This document shows, piece after piece, positions 24,901 to 33,945 of a DNA stretch of 64,000 nt (its first letter is position 1; every line of letters begins with the position of its first letter). This DNA comes from Pterois miles (lineage: Eukaryota; Chordata; Actinopteri; Perciformes; Scorpaenidae): positions 3,441,501 to 3,505,500 of the forward strand of contig CAMQGK010000341.1 of NCBI GenBank assembly GCA_947000775.1. Reading direction: 5' to 3'. The notes under the pieces are model-generated. The model saw only the letters and a list, made by a program, of their open reading frames with translations. It did no database searches and was not told the DNA's origin. The translations under genes and the position numbers were made by a program.

Positions 24901-27900
24901 AAAGATAATAATGTCCAGATCTGAGTAGGGCTGCAGCCTCTTAGTCAATTAGTTGACTTATTGGTCATTTTGGTCTTAGTCCACTAATATTTCTTAGGTT
25001 GATTAGTCATTTTTTATGCTTTTTTCATACTGAATGGCTACAGTAATTTCCAATAAGGAGCATATCTGGTAAACACTAGATTTATAGCAGTGCTTTTGTG
25101 TGGAGAAACTTTTACAGATCAGTTGATTAAATCAACTAATCAATTAGTGAGAGTGTTAGTCGATTAAGAACTACGCAGTGGTGTTAAACTGGACTGCATT
25201 ATACTGAGAGGGGCTGCTAATGTTTTGCTCATTCATGAACATTAATGAAGGCTGCAGAGTGGTGCAGTGGTTAGCACTGTCACCTCAAAGAGGAGGTCTG
25301 AATCCAGCTTGGGGTCCTTCTGTGTGGAGTTTGCATGTTCTGCCCATGTTAGTGTGGGTTTTCTCTGGGTTCTCCAGCCTCCTCCCATAGTCCAAAGTGT
25401 CTCTGTGTTGTCTGACTCTATGGGCCCTGTGATGGACTGCCGACCTGTCCGGGGTGAACCCCGCCTCCACCCAATGCCAGCTGGGATCTGATCCAGCCCC
25501 CCCCCCCCCCCCCCCCCCCCCCCCGACACCTAATGGGATAAGCAGCTGCAGCTGGATAGACGAACATTAATGGGGAAGAACGCTGAAAAGATATACAACC
25601 CCAATAACAGCATCTCATTGGTTGTACTGGACTGTACAGGTGTACCAATAAAATGGGAGTGTATGTTTACTGTGTATATTTACTGTGTATATTTTATAGT
25701 GCATGAGGGGATGTAGCTCAGTGGTAGAGCGCATGCTTTGCATGTATGAGGTCCTGGGTTCAATCCCCAGCATCTCCACTTCTTAATGGGGGCGGCAGTA
25801 GCTCAGTCTGGGGTTGGCTTGGGAACCGGAGGGTCACCGGTTCAAGTCCCGACATGGACCAAGAACTGAGTGTGAACTGGTAGCTGGAGAGGTGCCAGTT
25901 TACCTCTTGGGCACTGCCGAGGTGCCCCTGAGCAAGGCACCAAACCCCCAACTGCTCGGGGCGCTTGTCAGGAGCAGCCCCCTCACTCTGACATCTCTCC
26001 ATTGTTGCATGTGCATGTGTGTGTTTCGGGTCTGCACGTACTGTGTATAAGTTAACAAACAGAGTGTAAAAATTGAATTTCCCCTCGTGGGACTAATAAA
26101 GGTTGATCTTCTTCTTCTTCTTCTATTTCTTGTAATGGTGAAACAAATTTAGCCCATTTTCCTTGAAGCCCTTACTTTTATTTTGTTTGTGCTCGACTGT
26201 TCATTTTGAGTCACTAGATCTTATTGACAAATGTATGGTAAAGATAGTTAAGCTAATAAAGTAATTAAAATTCAGTATTTGCTAAAAAATACATATTTTT
26301 TTTAAATTTTACAATGAAGTGACATCTCAACTGTTTGGTAGAGGCTTATATGAAAAAACTGTGGGGTGTTTAAAAACTAAACATTGTTTGTTGTTATTAT
26401 TGCCCCAAGGACATTAATAATGCAGAGAATTTCTTAAAGCTGTTTCCTTCGTGAGGACGTTAACGGTGTACCGTGCAGGGTGTCTTCTGTATCCCTGTCT
26501 GGATCCTGAAGGCCGCGGCGCTGATATCCTCAAAGCGGAGATACTGGACTTGAGGTCTGGGGACAATCCTGAACTCGCTGACGCGTCTGGTTTTGGGCGG
26601 CTCCATGAGCATGATCTCAGGACCCCCCACCACCTTGGTGCTGTAGACCTTCACGTCCCCATTGAGAAGCTCCTCCTCGCCAAAGTCCTTCAGCCGCTCT
26701 GGTTCAATGAGGGTGGGTCTGCGGCCCGCAGTGCCGTTACTGACGGGGCCGCCTTTGTAGGAGTTGCCAGGCTGACTGGGGCCCAGACGCAACTCATCTC
26801 TGGGAAACAAGACAACAGACAGGCATTATGTTGAAATTTTAGCATGGATTTGAGAAAAATGACCTGTACTTTTGCAAAACAAAGCAGAAGTGAGCATGGC
26901 TCGCTCCGACAACTGTCAACCATTGACAACCATTGCATCAGCTTTGAAGAAGTTATATAGTTTTTGATTTCTGCTCCGGAAATGCAACAGAAGTTGAAAA
27001 TAATCACTTTTTTGAGAGAATTTTTTAAAAAGCGTTATAGCACCACCCTGGACTTCTAACCTCAGAAAGACACAGACGCAGATTAGACCACGTAGGAGGT
27101 AACTTGAGTCCTTTTAGATTTTTAGATTCATTTTACACTTCTTATGTTGTCAGAAATCAAAGCCAGATTAACAATTAAAAAAGAAAAGAGTCACGTGAAT
27201 TTGATCGTTGAAACTTCCCCAAAACACATGAATGCACCACTGAAGACTTTTCACCTGAATTAATGCTTTCAACTGTACCTGTAAGTAAGAAGAGAAAACA
27301 TGTAGTAATAAACAACTACACAGACTAGATTCAGTAGAAATGTAAAAACTTTAAGAATGTTTAAGTAAAACCTTTCTTATCTCTGTGTTTTTATACAGTA
27401 TATTATTTGAATTAAAACTAATCACCAACATTAAAAATCAGTACAGGGTCTAACGGAGCAGGGTAAACCCCAAATTAGCAAGCACCTAATTAAAAGATAT
27501 TACACTTCCAGTAATTTTAGTCTCACTTTATGATAAAACATTTGCAGGAATAGAAGCACTGAAGCAAAAGCAGACCTTCAACAGGACAGAGTGAACGAGA
27601 AAACACAAAATCAACAAGAGTTTACGTGTCAACTTACAAAGAACAGAAAGTAGTGACGTCTATGTTGATGTGTGGCCAGCAGCAGACAATATCAGCGAAA
27701 CTGTTTCGTGAGAAAACAGGTTTTGATGATATCGTCTCGCACAGGGGTCTCCAACTTTTTTCCTCCGAGAGCTAATTTGACAAAATGAAAGTAGCCGAGC
27801 GATTCCCCAACAGCAGACAGGATTTCTGCCTTAATTTTATGGTACTGTAATAACGTTTCAGCCACTGCAGTCATCACCTCAAAGTTGTTTTTGTGCTTTG

Positions 27901-30713
27901 TTAGGATGTACGCCACAAAACGAAGCATCTGTTTCTGCATTGGTCTTCTTCATCTCTTTGGTTTTCAGCTCCTTCTCACACTCAGTGTTTTATATTATAT
28001 TCTTTTACCAATTTATAAGCTCACAATACAAATGAGACAAATCTGTCATTCACATTCGTGAGTTAATTTCAGTCATTCATTTATTTTTAGGAGACATGCA
28101 AACAATTTGAGTCAATTCAGGGCCACAGGCAGGACAGTTTAATTTATAACTGCTCAGTAAATGACCACTGCATATAATGAAACAGTACAACTCATTTATA
28201 TAGTTCAATTTCTTCCTAAAGCTACCGACTCTCAGTCATTTCTCCAATGACGTTGCACAAAACTTCAGACTCGAATGTGGATGTTTCTCCAACCACGTAG
28301 TTAATCGGGAGGCCCTTTACACAGTATAAACTGAGTAATAGGATTACACCCTTTGGAGATTAACCTTGTCACTTAGCCACTAAAGCACATCACAAATGGT
28401 TAATAGCTAAGTTTGAATAAAGTTGTATAGTGGAACCATGCCAGTCACATTTACAGTAAGAGCAAAAAATTGTTTTTTTAACCTGCCAAATGGGTCTGCT
28501 GCATCATGAGAGTCCAGACAGAGATGAGAAACTGAACAAAGTAAAATGAAAAGCATGCAGTGGTGAAGGTGATTTACGGTGAGCTTTTATTGTGTTAAAG
28601 AACCAAGAGGCCACCAGGTGGAGCAGTTCGCCCAAACAAACATCTGAATCCGCCAGCACTCTGCAGAGGACATCCCAGTCTATTTATATGACAATGATCT
28701 GCCATAAACAATACGGTGACCTTTCACCTCCTCCCTGGGATCCATTACTGCCCTCTGCCCCACTTGTCAGTCCATTATTCAGCCACACAATGTGCTCTTA
28801 ACACAACTGTGAATGGAAAAGAGCCTGTGGTTGGGACGCTCTGGTTCCAAATCAGAGTTCAAAAACAGCATCAAGAGATGGGGAAAGAGCCACACGGTGG
28901 CCGGTTTCAAGCCTCCTCAAAACAGATGAGATGGCAAAAAACACATTCCTTTAATTCAAGGATACAAAAAGTGAAAAGTGAGGACAAAGCAAAAAGCGAA
29001 GGCGACATTTCAGCCCACCAGGCTTTCATCACTGCACTATCTCAGCTTCTTAATGTCCTTTTAACGACTAAATGCCGTAACTGGCTGCTGAACTATTCCT
29101 TTTCCTGCTGCAACAATGTTCACTTGAGAGGAGAAAATGTCTGCCAGCACTGTGTGGCCCTGATAGTGGATGTTGCATTGTTGTTAGTCCAATTCTGCAC
29201 CTCTATTGTCTGGTTTGAGATACAACAAGCAGCACCAGAAGGTTTGGATATTCACAAGTACTTGGTTTTCTTTTGGGTGCTTTCACAAGCCATTGTTCAT
29301 TTAGCTAAACCTACTCAGGGTGATATTGATAGTTTTGGTTTGTTTTCTATTTAGTCTGGTTCAGTTTCAGAAATAATTAGGTGATGAGTGTTTACAAAGG
29401 AGCAAATTTATATTTCTCATCTTCAGAGCTACCACTTCTACGCAGTGAATCGCAGACTCTGAAATATTGCACAACATGCACACAGATCCGATTTCCTCCA
29501 GTTTATCTTGGTTGTCTTTATCAACATCACTATTTTTGCAGACTTTATTTAACCTATTCTGTATGTTTTCTTCAGATGTCAAGTGAACATCAGACTTCTG
29601 CAGAGGTCCATGTTCGTCCTCTCCCGCTCATGTCAACCTGTCGTTAGTGTGTCCATCTCAACAAATGTCCAGACAGGTAGTCTGCGTTTTGGTACACTTA
29701 CAAACGGTCTGACTCCACCTCTCGCATGTGATCTCAGATCGGTTGTTTTGGTCCAAACACAAGTTTGATTAAAGCGTTCAAGACCGTCCAAATGAACCGC
29801 ACCAGAGTTTGATTAAAACTGACTGAATGCACCTTTAGTTTGTCTTTCATGATTGAAAACATCTGTGCAAAATCGCTCCAATGTATTAAATCCTGGCTAC
29901 AAAGACAACCGTGGCCAACCCCTTTTTGATGTGATGTCATTTATATACATATTGCACATAGCAATCCTATGCCACACTTGATTTCTCTGTTTTTTATCTA
30001 GAGCTATGAAAATTACCTGGGGACGAAGAGGAGAATAAAGTAGAGCACCAAGCGAAAGATCAAGTCTACCAAGGCTTGGAAGGTCGGAAGTAGCTCTTCT
30101 CTAAAAGGGGCAGGAGCTGAGGTAGAGGAGGAGGACCTGGATGGAGCAGGAGCTGAGAAAGAGGAGGGAGGAGAAGATGGAGATGTGGAAGAGGAGACGG
30201 AGGCCATTTCTGCTGGGGACCTCGATGAAGAGGGTTTGCAGGGAAGCATCTGAAGAGAAAGATTCTTGGAAGGGAGTTTGTAAAGCCTTGATTTGGCAAT
30301 CACAGGATGCCAAACATGGATTTGGAAGACAAGTGGGTGGTTGTGTTGATTTCCTTTTGTGATTAAGGTGAGGAGGATGTGGCAGAGGAAGAGATTGGAG
30401 ATTTGAGGGTGTGTTTGTCAGGGTAGGGTGCCAAAAAGTGGACGAGGAGGAGGAATGGAAGTAACTGAAGAAAGAGCCGCTGAGAGTGAGGAGGTAAAAG
30501 CTATCTCCGAGCTCCGGGTAGATCTGTTGCTACGGGGCTGATCTGGTTAGGGGAGGGGTCTGGAGGATCCAGGGGGCTACCTGTTGTTATTTCCCACCTC
30601 TGCCAGAAGGGGTCATTGTCCTCGCTGTCTTTAAGTGCAGGCCTCGGAGAGTACAAACGCTCAAGTCGCTCACTCAAGTAGCTCGAGTAGAATAACTGGG
30701 CAGCAAAGTTCAT
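15748..30713 (-). CDS. Membrane-anchored PLP fold-type II / ACT-domain protein, threonine dehydratase-like (12 coding exons)
   Basis: The joined frame gives about 559 residues. In order: a 38-residue leader; a hydrophobic segment at about 48-65; a Pro/Gly-rich linker; a PLP fold-type II domain (about 160-465) that aligns with bacterial catabolic threonine dehydratase; and an ACT-like domain (about 482-555). Family relatives deaminate Thr/Ser or racemise Ser. The Schiff-base lysine is kept (TGSVKERG, K202). So are GLGTVGMEI (305-313) and the TEG glutamate. Motifs that usually hold PLP are changed: SAGNH is TDCNF (226-230), the GGGG phosphate loop is AGQYG (328-332), and SGGN is SSAN (458-461). 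It may therefore be a divergent enzyme or a pseudoenzyme. Every downstream splice phase agrees. I do not assign a symbol. The first two exons are less certain than the other ten. Confidence 0.85.
15852..15930 (+). repeat. (AC)n microsatellite against a splice acceptor
   Basis: An uninterrupted dinucleotide run of about 79 bp. On the minus strand it is (TG)n and ends 6 bp before the last coding exon of the PLP-fold gene (boundary 15846). Confidence 0.97.
16886..16943 (-). CDS. PLP-fold gene coding exon 11
   Basis: Acceptor TGTCCTCCAG, donor GTAGGC. It encodes LLDVCHRRQSDKSDLFKSK, matching the second ACT strand (the I.dV.H.R pattern in threonine dehydratase ACT domains). Confidence 0.88.
17051..17218 (-). 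CDS. PLP-fold gene coding exon 10 (end of PLP domain, start of ACT domain)
   Basis: Acceptor TGTGCTGTAG, donor GTAGAG. It encodes VAVVVSSANMELEVV, where relatives have SGGN contacting the pyridine nitrogen. The first ACT strand and helix follow (FSVQLGEWPGDMAKLLDVL). Confidence 0.9.
17561..17686 (-). CDS. PLP-fold gene coding exon 9
   Basis: Acceptor GCGTCACAG, donor GTGGGT. It encodes SEEDALVAMLRFQEFERSTV and DTEGAMGLAAILAG, with the conserved E-G-A-x-G-L-A-A pattern. Confidence 0.9.
17995..18580 (+). repeat. Interspersed repeat rich in caagtcc/aagtctc motifs
   Basis: Both ends carry runs such as gtctcaagtccta and gactcaagtccaagtcgtg, in intron 8 of the PLP-fold gene. The type is known to me from fish genomes but its class is uncertain. 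Confidence 0.5.
18607..18682 (-). CDS. PLP-fold gene coding exon 8
   Basis: Acceptor CTTCTCAG, donor GTAGGT. It encodes LMERSLGVNTFQLAKKLVDR, matching the LADG..V..PG......R.LVD segment of the family. Confidence 0.87.
18825..18924 (-). CDS. PLP-fold gene coding exon 7
   Basis: Acceptor CTCCAACAG, donor GTAAAG, 33 codons plus one base. It encodes GIEPEGFPLLLQSLKTDGPV and a basic stretch (NKKLYG). It corresponds to the IGVEP...H..G region after the phosphate loop. Confidence 0.85.
19065..19385 (+). repeat. Interspersed repeat family A, copy 2
   Basis: Starts atgtataaagagagctggat and continues with blocks matching the reverse complement of 1090-1450, including actcagctattaatgtat. Confidence 0.7.
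19392..19640 (+). repeat. Repeat family C copy
   Basis: Contains ttatcccgttaggggtcgca, gactccagctggcattgggc, gggttcaccctggacagatc and agagtcaacaattaacctgc. These blocks are shared with 14760-15170, 25255-25550 and 56190-56480. Confidence 0.75.
20504..20669 (-). CDS. PLP-fold gene coding exon 6 (phosphate loop)
   Basis: Acceptor CGTGTCCAG, donor GTAAGT. It encodes YLAGLGTVGMEI, then DAVVVPAAGQYGLLAG. The tetraglycine PLP-phosphate loop of relatives is replaced by AGQY with one extra residue. Confidence 0.9.
21423..22010 (+). repeat. Composite repeat with an acaaagagacacaaaatgac array
   Basis: A poly(T) run at about 21425-21442 is followed by ggcctaccgggcacaggcgc. About 300 bp of degenerate short tandem units follow (acaaagagacacaaaatgact and variants, 21620-21915), and the stretch ends gtccaggggcctgctaatct. 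It lies in intron 5 of the PLP-fold gene. Confidence 0.7.
22379..22620 (-). CDS. PLP-fold gene coding exon 5 (altered Asn loop)
   Basis: Acceptor CCCTCCAG, donor GTCAGT. It encodes RKGVIVATDCNFSMAVAHHA, where active relatives have S-x-GNH; the Asn is kept but its neighbours are not. The region that follows, with FVIMPS and ENGYLYLEE, matches the mobile small domain. Confidence 0.88.
22790..23504 (+). mobile_element. TTAA-flanked MITE (piggyBac-like), copy 1
   Basis: Flanked by TTAA at 22786-22789 and 23505-23508. The ends are inverted: CCCTCTGAGGCC at the left and GGTCTCAGCAGGG at the right. It is 715 bp with no transposase. TTAA duplication and CCC...GGG termini fit piggyBac-like non-autonomous elements. 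Relatives lie at 48365-49534, 13362-13805 and 55950-56190. Confidence 0.8.
24213..24251 (+). repeat. (CT)n microsatellite beside an exon
   Basis: A nearly pure CT run lies about 11 bp downstream (minus-strand sense) of the exon 4 donor of the PLP-fold gene. On the transcript it is a (GA)n purine tract just inside the intron. Confidence 0.85.
24262..24378 (-). CDS. PLP-fold gene coding exon 4 (Schiff-base lysine)
   Basis: Acceptor TGTGTGCAG, donor GTGAGA, 39 codons, phase 0 both ends. It encodes YSRLSKQYGMEIYLKKEHL and TGSVKERG, where the lysine is the predicted PLP-linked residue. The usual motif is TGSFKxRGA. Confidence 0.9.
24817..25663 (+). mobile_element. DNA transposon-like element with inverted ends and a nested repeat
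   Basis: The left end TACACTCAGCGCCCACTTTA pairs with the reverse of the right end, which reads TACACTCCCATTTTATTGG. ACCTGTA follows on both sides. The interior carries a repeat family C insertion (about 25255-25550) with a run of 28 C at 25497-25524. No coding capacity. Probably hAT-related (inference). Confidence 0.65.
25497..25524 (+). repeat. Homopolymer run of 28 C
   Basis: It sits where other family C copies have a short run of 7-8 C (for example 14880-14887), so it has expanded. The exact length is likely unreliable in the assembly. Confidence 0.9.
25707..25778 (+). tRNA. tRNA-Ala (anticodon TGC)
   Basis: 72 nt fold as a cloverleaf. The acceptor GGGGATG pairs with CATCTCC, with discriminator A. 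The D arm is GCTCAGTGGTAGAGC. The anticodon stem is CATGC/GTATG (C-G, A-T, T-A, G-T and C-G pairs) with loop TTTGCAT, anticodon TGC at 25739-25741. The T arm is CTGGG TTCAATC CCCAG. A and B boxes are intact, and there is no intron or encoded CCA. It lies antisense in intron 3 of the PLP-fold gene. No obvious TTTT terminator follows within about 30 bp, so activity is uncertain. Confidence 0.92.
25788..26124 (+). mobile_element. tRNA-derived SINE, copy 2
   Basis: Begins ggggcggcagtagctcagtc 9 bp after the tRNA-Ala gene. It keeps a B-box-like ggttcaagtccc and the tail aattgaatttcccctcgtgg plus (CTT)n. Nearly identical to 8336-8683 apart from a short deletion in the A-box region. Confidence 0.88.
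26472..26799 (-). CDS. PLP-fold gene coding exon 3
   Basis: Acceptor TTGTTTCCCAG, donor GTACAC (weak). It encodes 109 residues: a Gly/Pro-rich linker (GPSQPGNSYKGG), a charged stretch, and the start of the PLP domain (ISAAAFRIQTGIQKTPCT), matching the usual ..A..RI...I.RTP pattern. Confidence 0.85.
27737..27965 (+). mobile_element. hAT-like fragment
   Basis: Begins caggggtctccaacttttttcc-type sequence with gagagctaatttgac. That start is typical of fish hAT-like elements (recalled). The minus-strand open frame of 82 codons here belongs to it. Only the left end is clear. Confidence 0.45.
28716..29354 (+). other. Unexplained 212-codon open frame in intron 2 of the PLP-fold gene
   Basis: This is the longest open frame in the window and runs antisense to the host gene. 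The start reads MTFHLLPGIHYCPL. A hydrophobic part (about residues 146-165, with ALIVDVALLLVQF) lies near the C-terminal end, and a Lys/Gln-rich middle precedes it. I recognise no domain. A degraded transposable element follows (about 29270-29830, with gtgctttcacaagcc and caagaccgtccaaatgaacc). Chance or transposon origin is the likelier explanation. Confidence 0.2.
29270..29830. mobile_element. Degraded DNA-transposon-like repeat
   Basis: Carries gtgctttcacaagccattgt and aagaccgtccaaatgaaccg. These resemble ends of a repeat common in fish. Boundaries and class are uncertain. Confidence 0.35.
30017..30100 (-). CDS. PLP-fold gene coding exon 2, encoding a membrane segment
   Basis: The acceptor CTGCCCCTTTTAG has a good pyrimidine tract and the donor is GTAATT. 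The 84-bp exon is phase 2 on both sides, so it can be included or skipped without a frame change. It encodes EELLPTFQ followed by a hydrophobic run ending LVLYFILLFVP. The same frame stays open upstream in a Ser/Pro-rich stretch to an ATG at 30249 or 30207, so an alternative first exon is possible. Confidence 0.55.
30598..30713 (-). CDS. PLP-fold gene coding exon 1
   Basis: ATG at 30713 begins MNFAAQLFYSSYLSERLERL and continues through an acidic EDNDPFW motif to a GTGGGA donor in phase 2. A TATA-like TTAAATAG lies about 165 bp upstream. The phase matches both the 84-bp exon at 30017-30100 and the exon at 26472-26799. I found no family match for this leader. Confidence 0.6.
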
Positions 30714-30877
30714 CTTGGTCGAAGCACCGTCCTCCTACAGTCCAGCAAGTAGTCCGAATTCCTCTCCTCCTCCGGCTGCTGTGGTGTGTCCGAGGGACAA
30801 GAGGACACTGACTGGAGCTGCTCCCACAGTGTTACGTCCCCTGCCCCAGCTCCCTCACTCTCTCCCTGCCCAAGGGC

Positions 30878-30885
30878 TATTTAAG
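30878..30885 (-). promoter_or_regulatory. TATA-like element upstream of the PLP-fold gene
   Basis: On the minus strand CTTAAATAGCCC lies about 165 bp upstream of the ATG at 30713, within GC-rich DNA running to about 31000. A transcription start 25-30 bp downstream would give a leader of about 135 bp. Inferred from spacing only. Confidence 0.35.
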
Positions 30886-31262
30886 AAGGGATTACCCAGG
30901 GACGCATGCATGGTGGCTCTGCAGCATCTCTCCAGTGGCCTGGCCCCTCCCAGGGCTCTATTCCTGGGCCCAGACCGGGATTACTAACCCATTCTCTGAC
31001 GTAGTGCTAATCAGACAGTCTAAGGAGATAGATGCAGACTTAGGGTTTATCTAGGGAGCAGTGATCCGGAGGCTCAACCACACATAGGAGACGACTATGG
31101 GTGGAGGATCAGAAATGAGAGAAAATGGGGTGGTGGGTGGTAGAGTAGGGTAGGGTAGAGATACAGGTTTTGGTCCAGAGAATAACAGGATTCAATAATT
31201 GTACCTGCAAAAATCAGTGGAAAGTACTCTCATATCTCCATTTTCCATATCTAGAATCCAGC

Positions 31263-32332
31263 AGGGCTGGGACGATACACCTATCTCCCGATACCTGGGT
31301 GCCCATTCAATATGTAATACGATTTTAAAGTATTGCAATGCAATATTATGATATTGTTTTTACCTCTAGACTATGGGGGAAAAAGTTGAATCATAGACTT
31401 TTACTTTGGAAAATCTCTTAAGTAATACAGTAAAAATAGTTGCGATGTCAGAGATGTCCTGAAGTCAAATATATCAGGATCATTGTCAGGAATTATTTAT
31501 TACATCATTACATTTACATCTAAAAATAAAGACATTTCCTTCACAAATATGTGCTATTTTCTTTTTAATGCACAAGGAACATGTAATGTTTTATACTTCT
31601 GCTGAATATAATCCAACAAATCTTATTTCCATATATATTTTACATATACAGCTCCCTTTATTAACACCTTATATTGAAAACCAGACATAATCACACATGT
31701 CTACTTCCTCTAACTTGTCCAAGGTGGTCTTTAGCTTTCCCAGTGAGCTCTCTATCCATCCATGTTCAGCTCCATTGGTGCCATTTGAATGTATTTAACA
31801 TAAATGTTAGTATATGGGTGATAATAATAATAATAATAATGCATTTTATTTGTGGCAAATCTCAAAGTGCTACAAAGTAAAAGCATGTAAAAGCATCAAT
31901 ACAGAAAACAGATAAAAAGCTAACATCATAAAAAAATGATGAACATAACAGCAGCAACCAGCACGGTTAATTAAAAGTCAGAGGTTCTGCTAAAAAGGTA
32001 TGTTTTAAGCCCTTTTTAAAAACCCAAAGTGTTTCCATCCTTTACTGGATGTGCAGTGTTTACCACGCTGGATTTAAAATGTGAGGGTGCAGGTCGGATC
32101 CACGCCCACCCTCCGTCGTTTTATACTTATTGTTTTGGCTCGCTGCAGCTTTGCTTTGTTTTTGGATGGATACTGAACAAATATGATGCTGTGTTACTCA
32201 GACTACAACAATAAAAGTGGTAACTTCCTTCTACCTCCTCGTAGATGCAACTGAAGCCAGTATATTGATTCTGACATCAACTGATTTCAAAATCACGATA
32301 CATAGGTGAATCAATGTTTTATCTCACCCCTA
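31263..32332 (+). mobile_element. Interspersed element with mirrored cgatacacctat / ataggtgaatc ends
   Basis: Begins agggctgggacgatacacct and ends cacgatacataggtgaatc followed by tctcacccctag, so the two ends are rough inverted copies. It includes an (AAT)n run at about 31820-31840. No transposase seen. Confidence 0.55.
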
Positions 32333-33945
32333 GAATTTAGATGTATTGCACCTCACCTGAAACTTTCTATGGCATGAGCCCTCAGATGTTAGCATCTGAA
32401 AGACACGAAAGCAGGGTGCTGCTGCAGAAGAGCAAGGCTTCCCTGGATAAACAGTACATGTGGAGGAGAAAGACAAGCTGCCAGAGACTTTAAGGAAAGT
32501 GGAGAAGAGTTAAATTGGCTAGTGCCAGAACTCAGCAGGACTTCCAGATCCTACTCAGCACTGATCGGATGTCCAACATGTCCCTCAAATCTGAACTGAG
32601 GAGAATCGGTGATGCCAGCGTTCACTGGACGGGGAGGCTCCTTCCAGATAATGAGTGCTCCTCAGCTCAAATCACTTCAGGAATGTGTATAATCAGAGAT
32701 AATCCCTTCAGCAGACATGGCTCAAACTGTATTTGGAGGTAAATACTGAGCGCAGTGAATGGAGTGTGAAGACGGGAGGAGCTTACAGCCTCAGCACAGC
32801 GCAGATAGTGAGGAAACTGAAAGGTTTTCTTGAGGCAGTATACTGTATAATCTCCAGTAGTGATTGTGTTATATCATATATAACTGATAACAAAACTGTC
32901 GTTAAAAATAAATGGCGGTTACATTATTTTTCTTTTCTTTTTTTTTTAGGTTTTTAGATCACTCTTCACAGTGGTGTTCCTTATGGATTCAAACTGGGGT
33001 CAAAGTATGAATGTTTTTGTGTCAAAATGCTATTTTACCAGCAAGTGTTTTCTAACGTGACCTGATGTGGGTTTCTACATGATGCTGCTACATATGCAGT
33101 ATACGGTATATACATCCTTATAGTCAGTGTTGTAACATTACACACTACAGCGACTTAGCTGGCCGTCAGCATGCGCCCAATTTGGAGACGCAGTTTGGAG
33201 ACACAGTAATTTTACCTCGCAGAACGCAGGAGTACACATACATCCACATTTCAAACAATCCAGACAAATCCTTTCAGTTATTTCCAAATGTAGCATAGCT
33301 AACTGACTCAGCTACTGTAGCATTCACATTAATCATAACCTTAGTGATTAGCTTACTTTGGTTACCGATGTCACTGCTTTTTGCAACAGCTCACCGTGAA
33401 TTTTCCAGTTGAAACAAATGGAAACGAATGCAGATGGACCCTCCCTTTAAAACTGCCAATACTTAAAGCCATGACACTTTTTGGACTGTTTGCTTTATCG
33501 GTAAGATAACAAAATTGCAAGCCTAGTAGACTCTGACCAGTCCACTGACACTTCTGGTAAGCAGATATGCACAAACTCTGTAGCCTAAGGGGCTGAGGCT
33601 AAAGTAAAAAAAGGGATACCACCACTGCATGCATGGTTTAGGCTTCAGTATGCTTCAGATGAAGTGCCTTGCAGCAATTAGCCAAGTATGCCGTGGTGAA
33701 AAAGTAAGCAGGTTTCTCTCTCAAGCCATTTTAAATTATTCACACAACATCCTCTGTTACTCTCTATGTGTACATCTGAGTGCAGAGACATGGAAGTGCG
33801 GGTCATTATTCTCATCTGTAGAACAGGTATAAACACTTGGTACATGTCGTACAACCTAGTTAATCTCAGGCAATACTGAACCATTTAAGCTGCCCGAACA
33901 CGATAAGAAATTTGCTCTTCATTCACTGTGAGGCAGAGCATAAAG

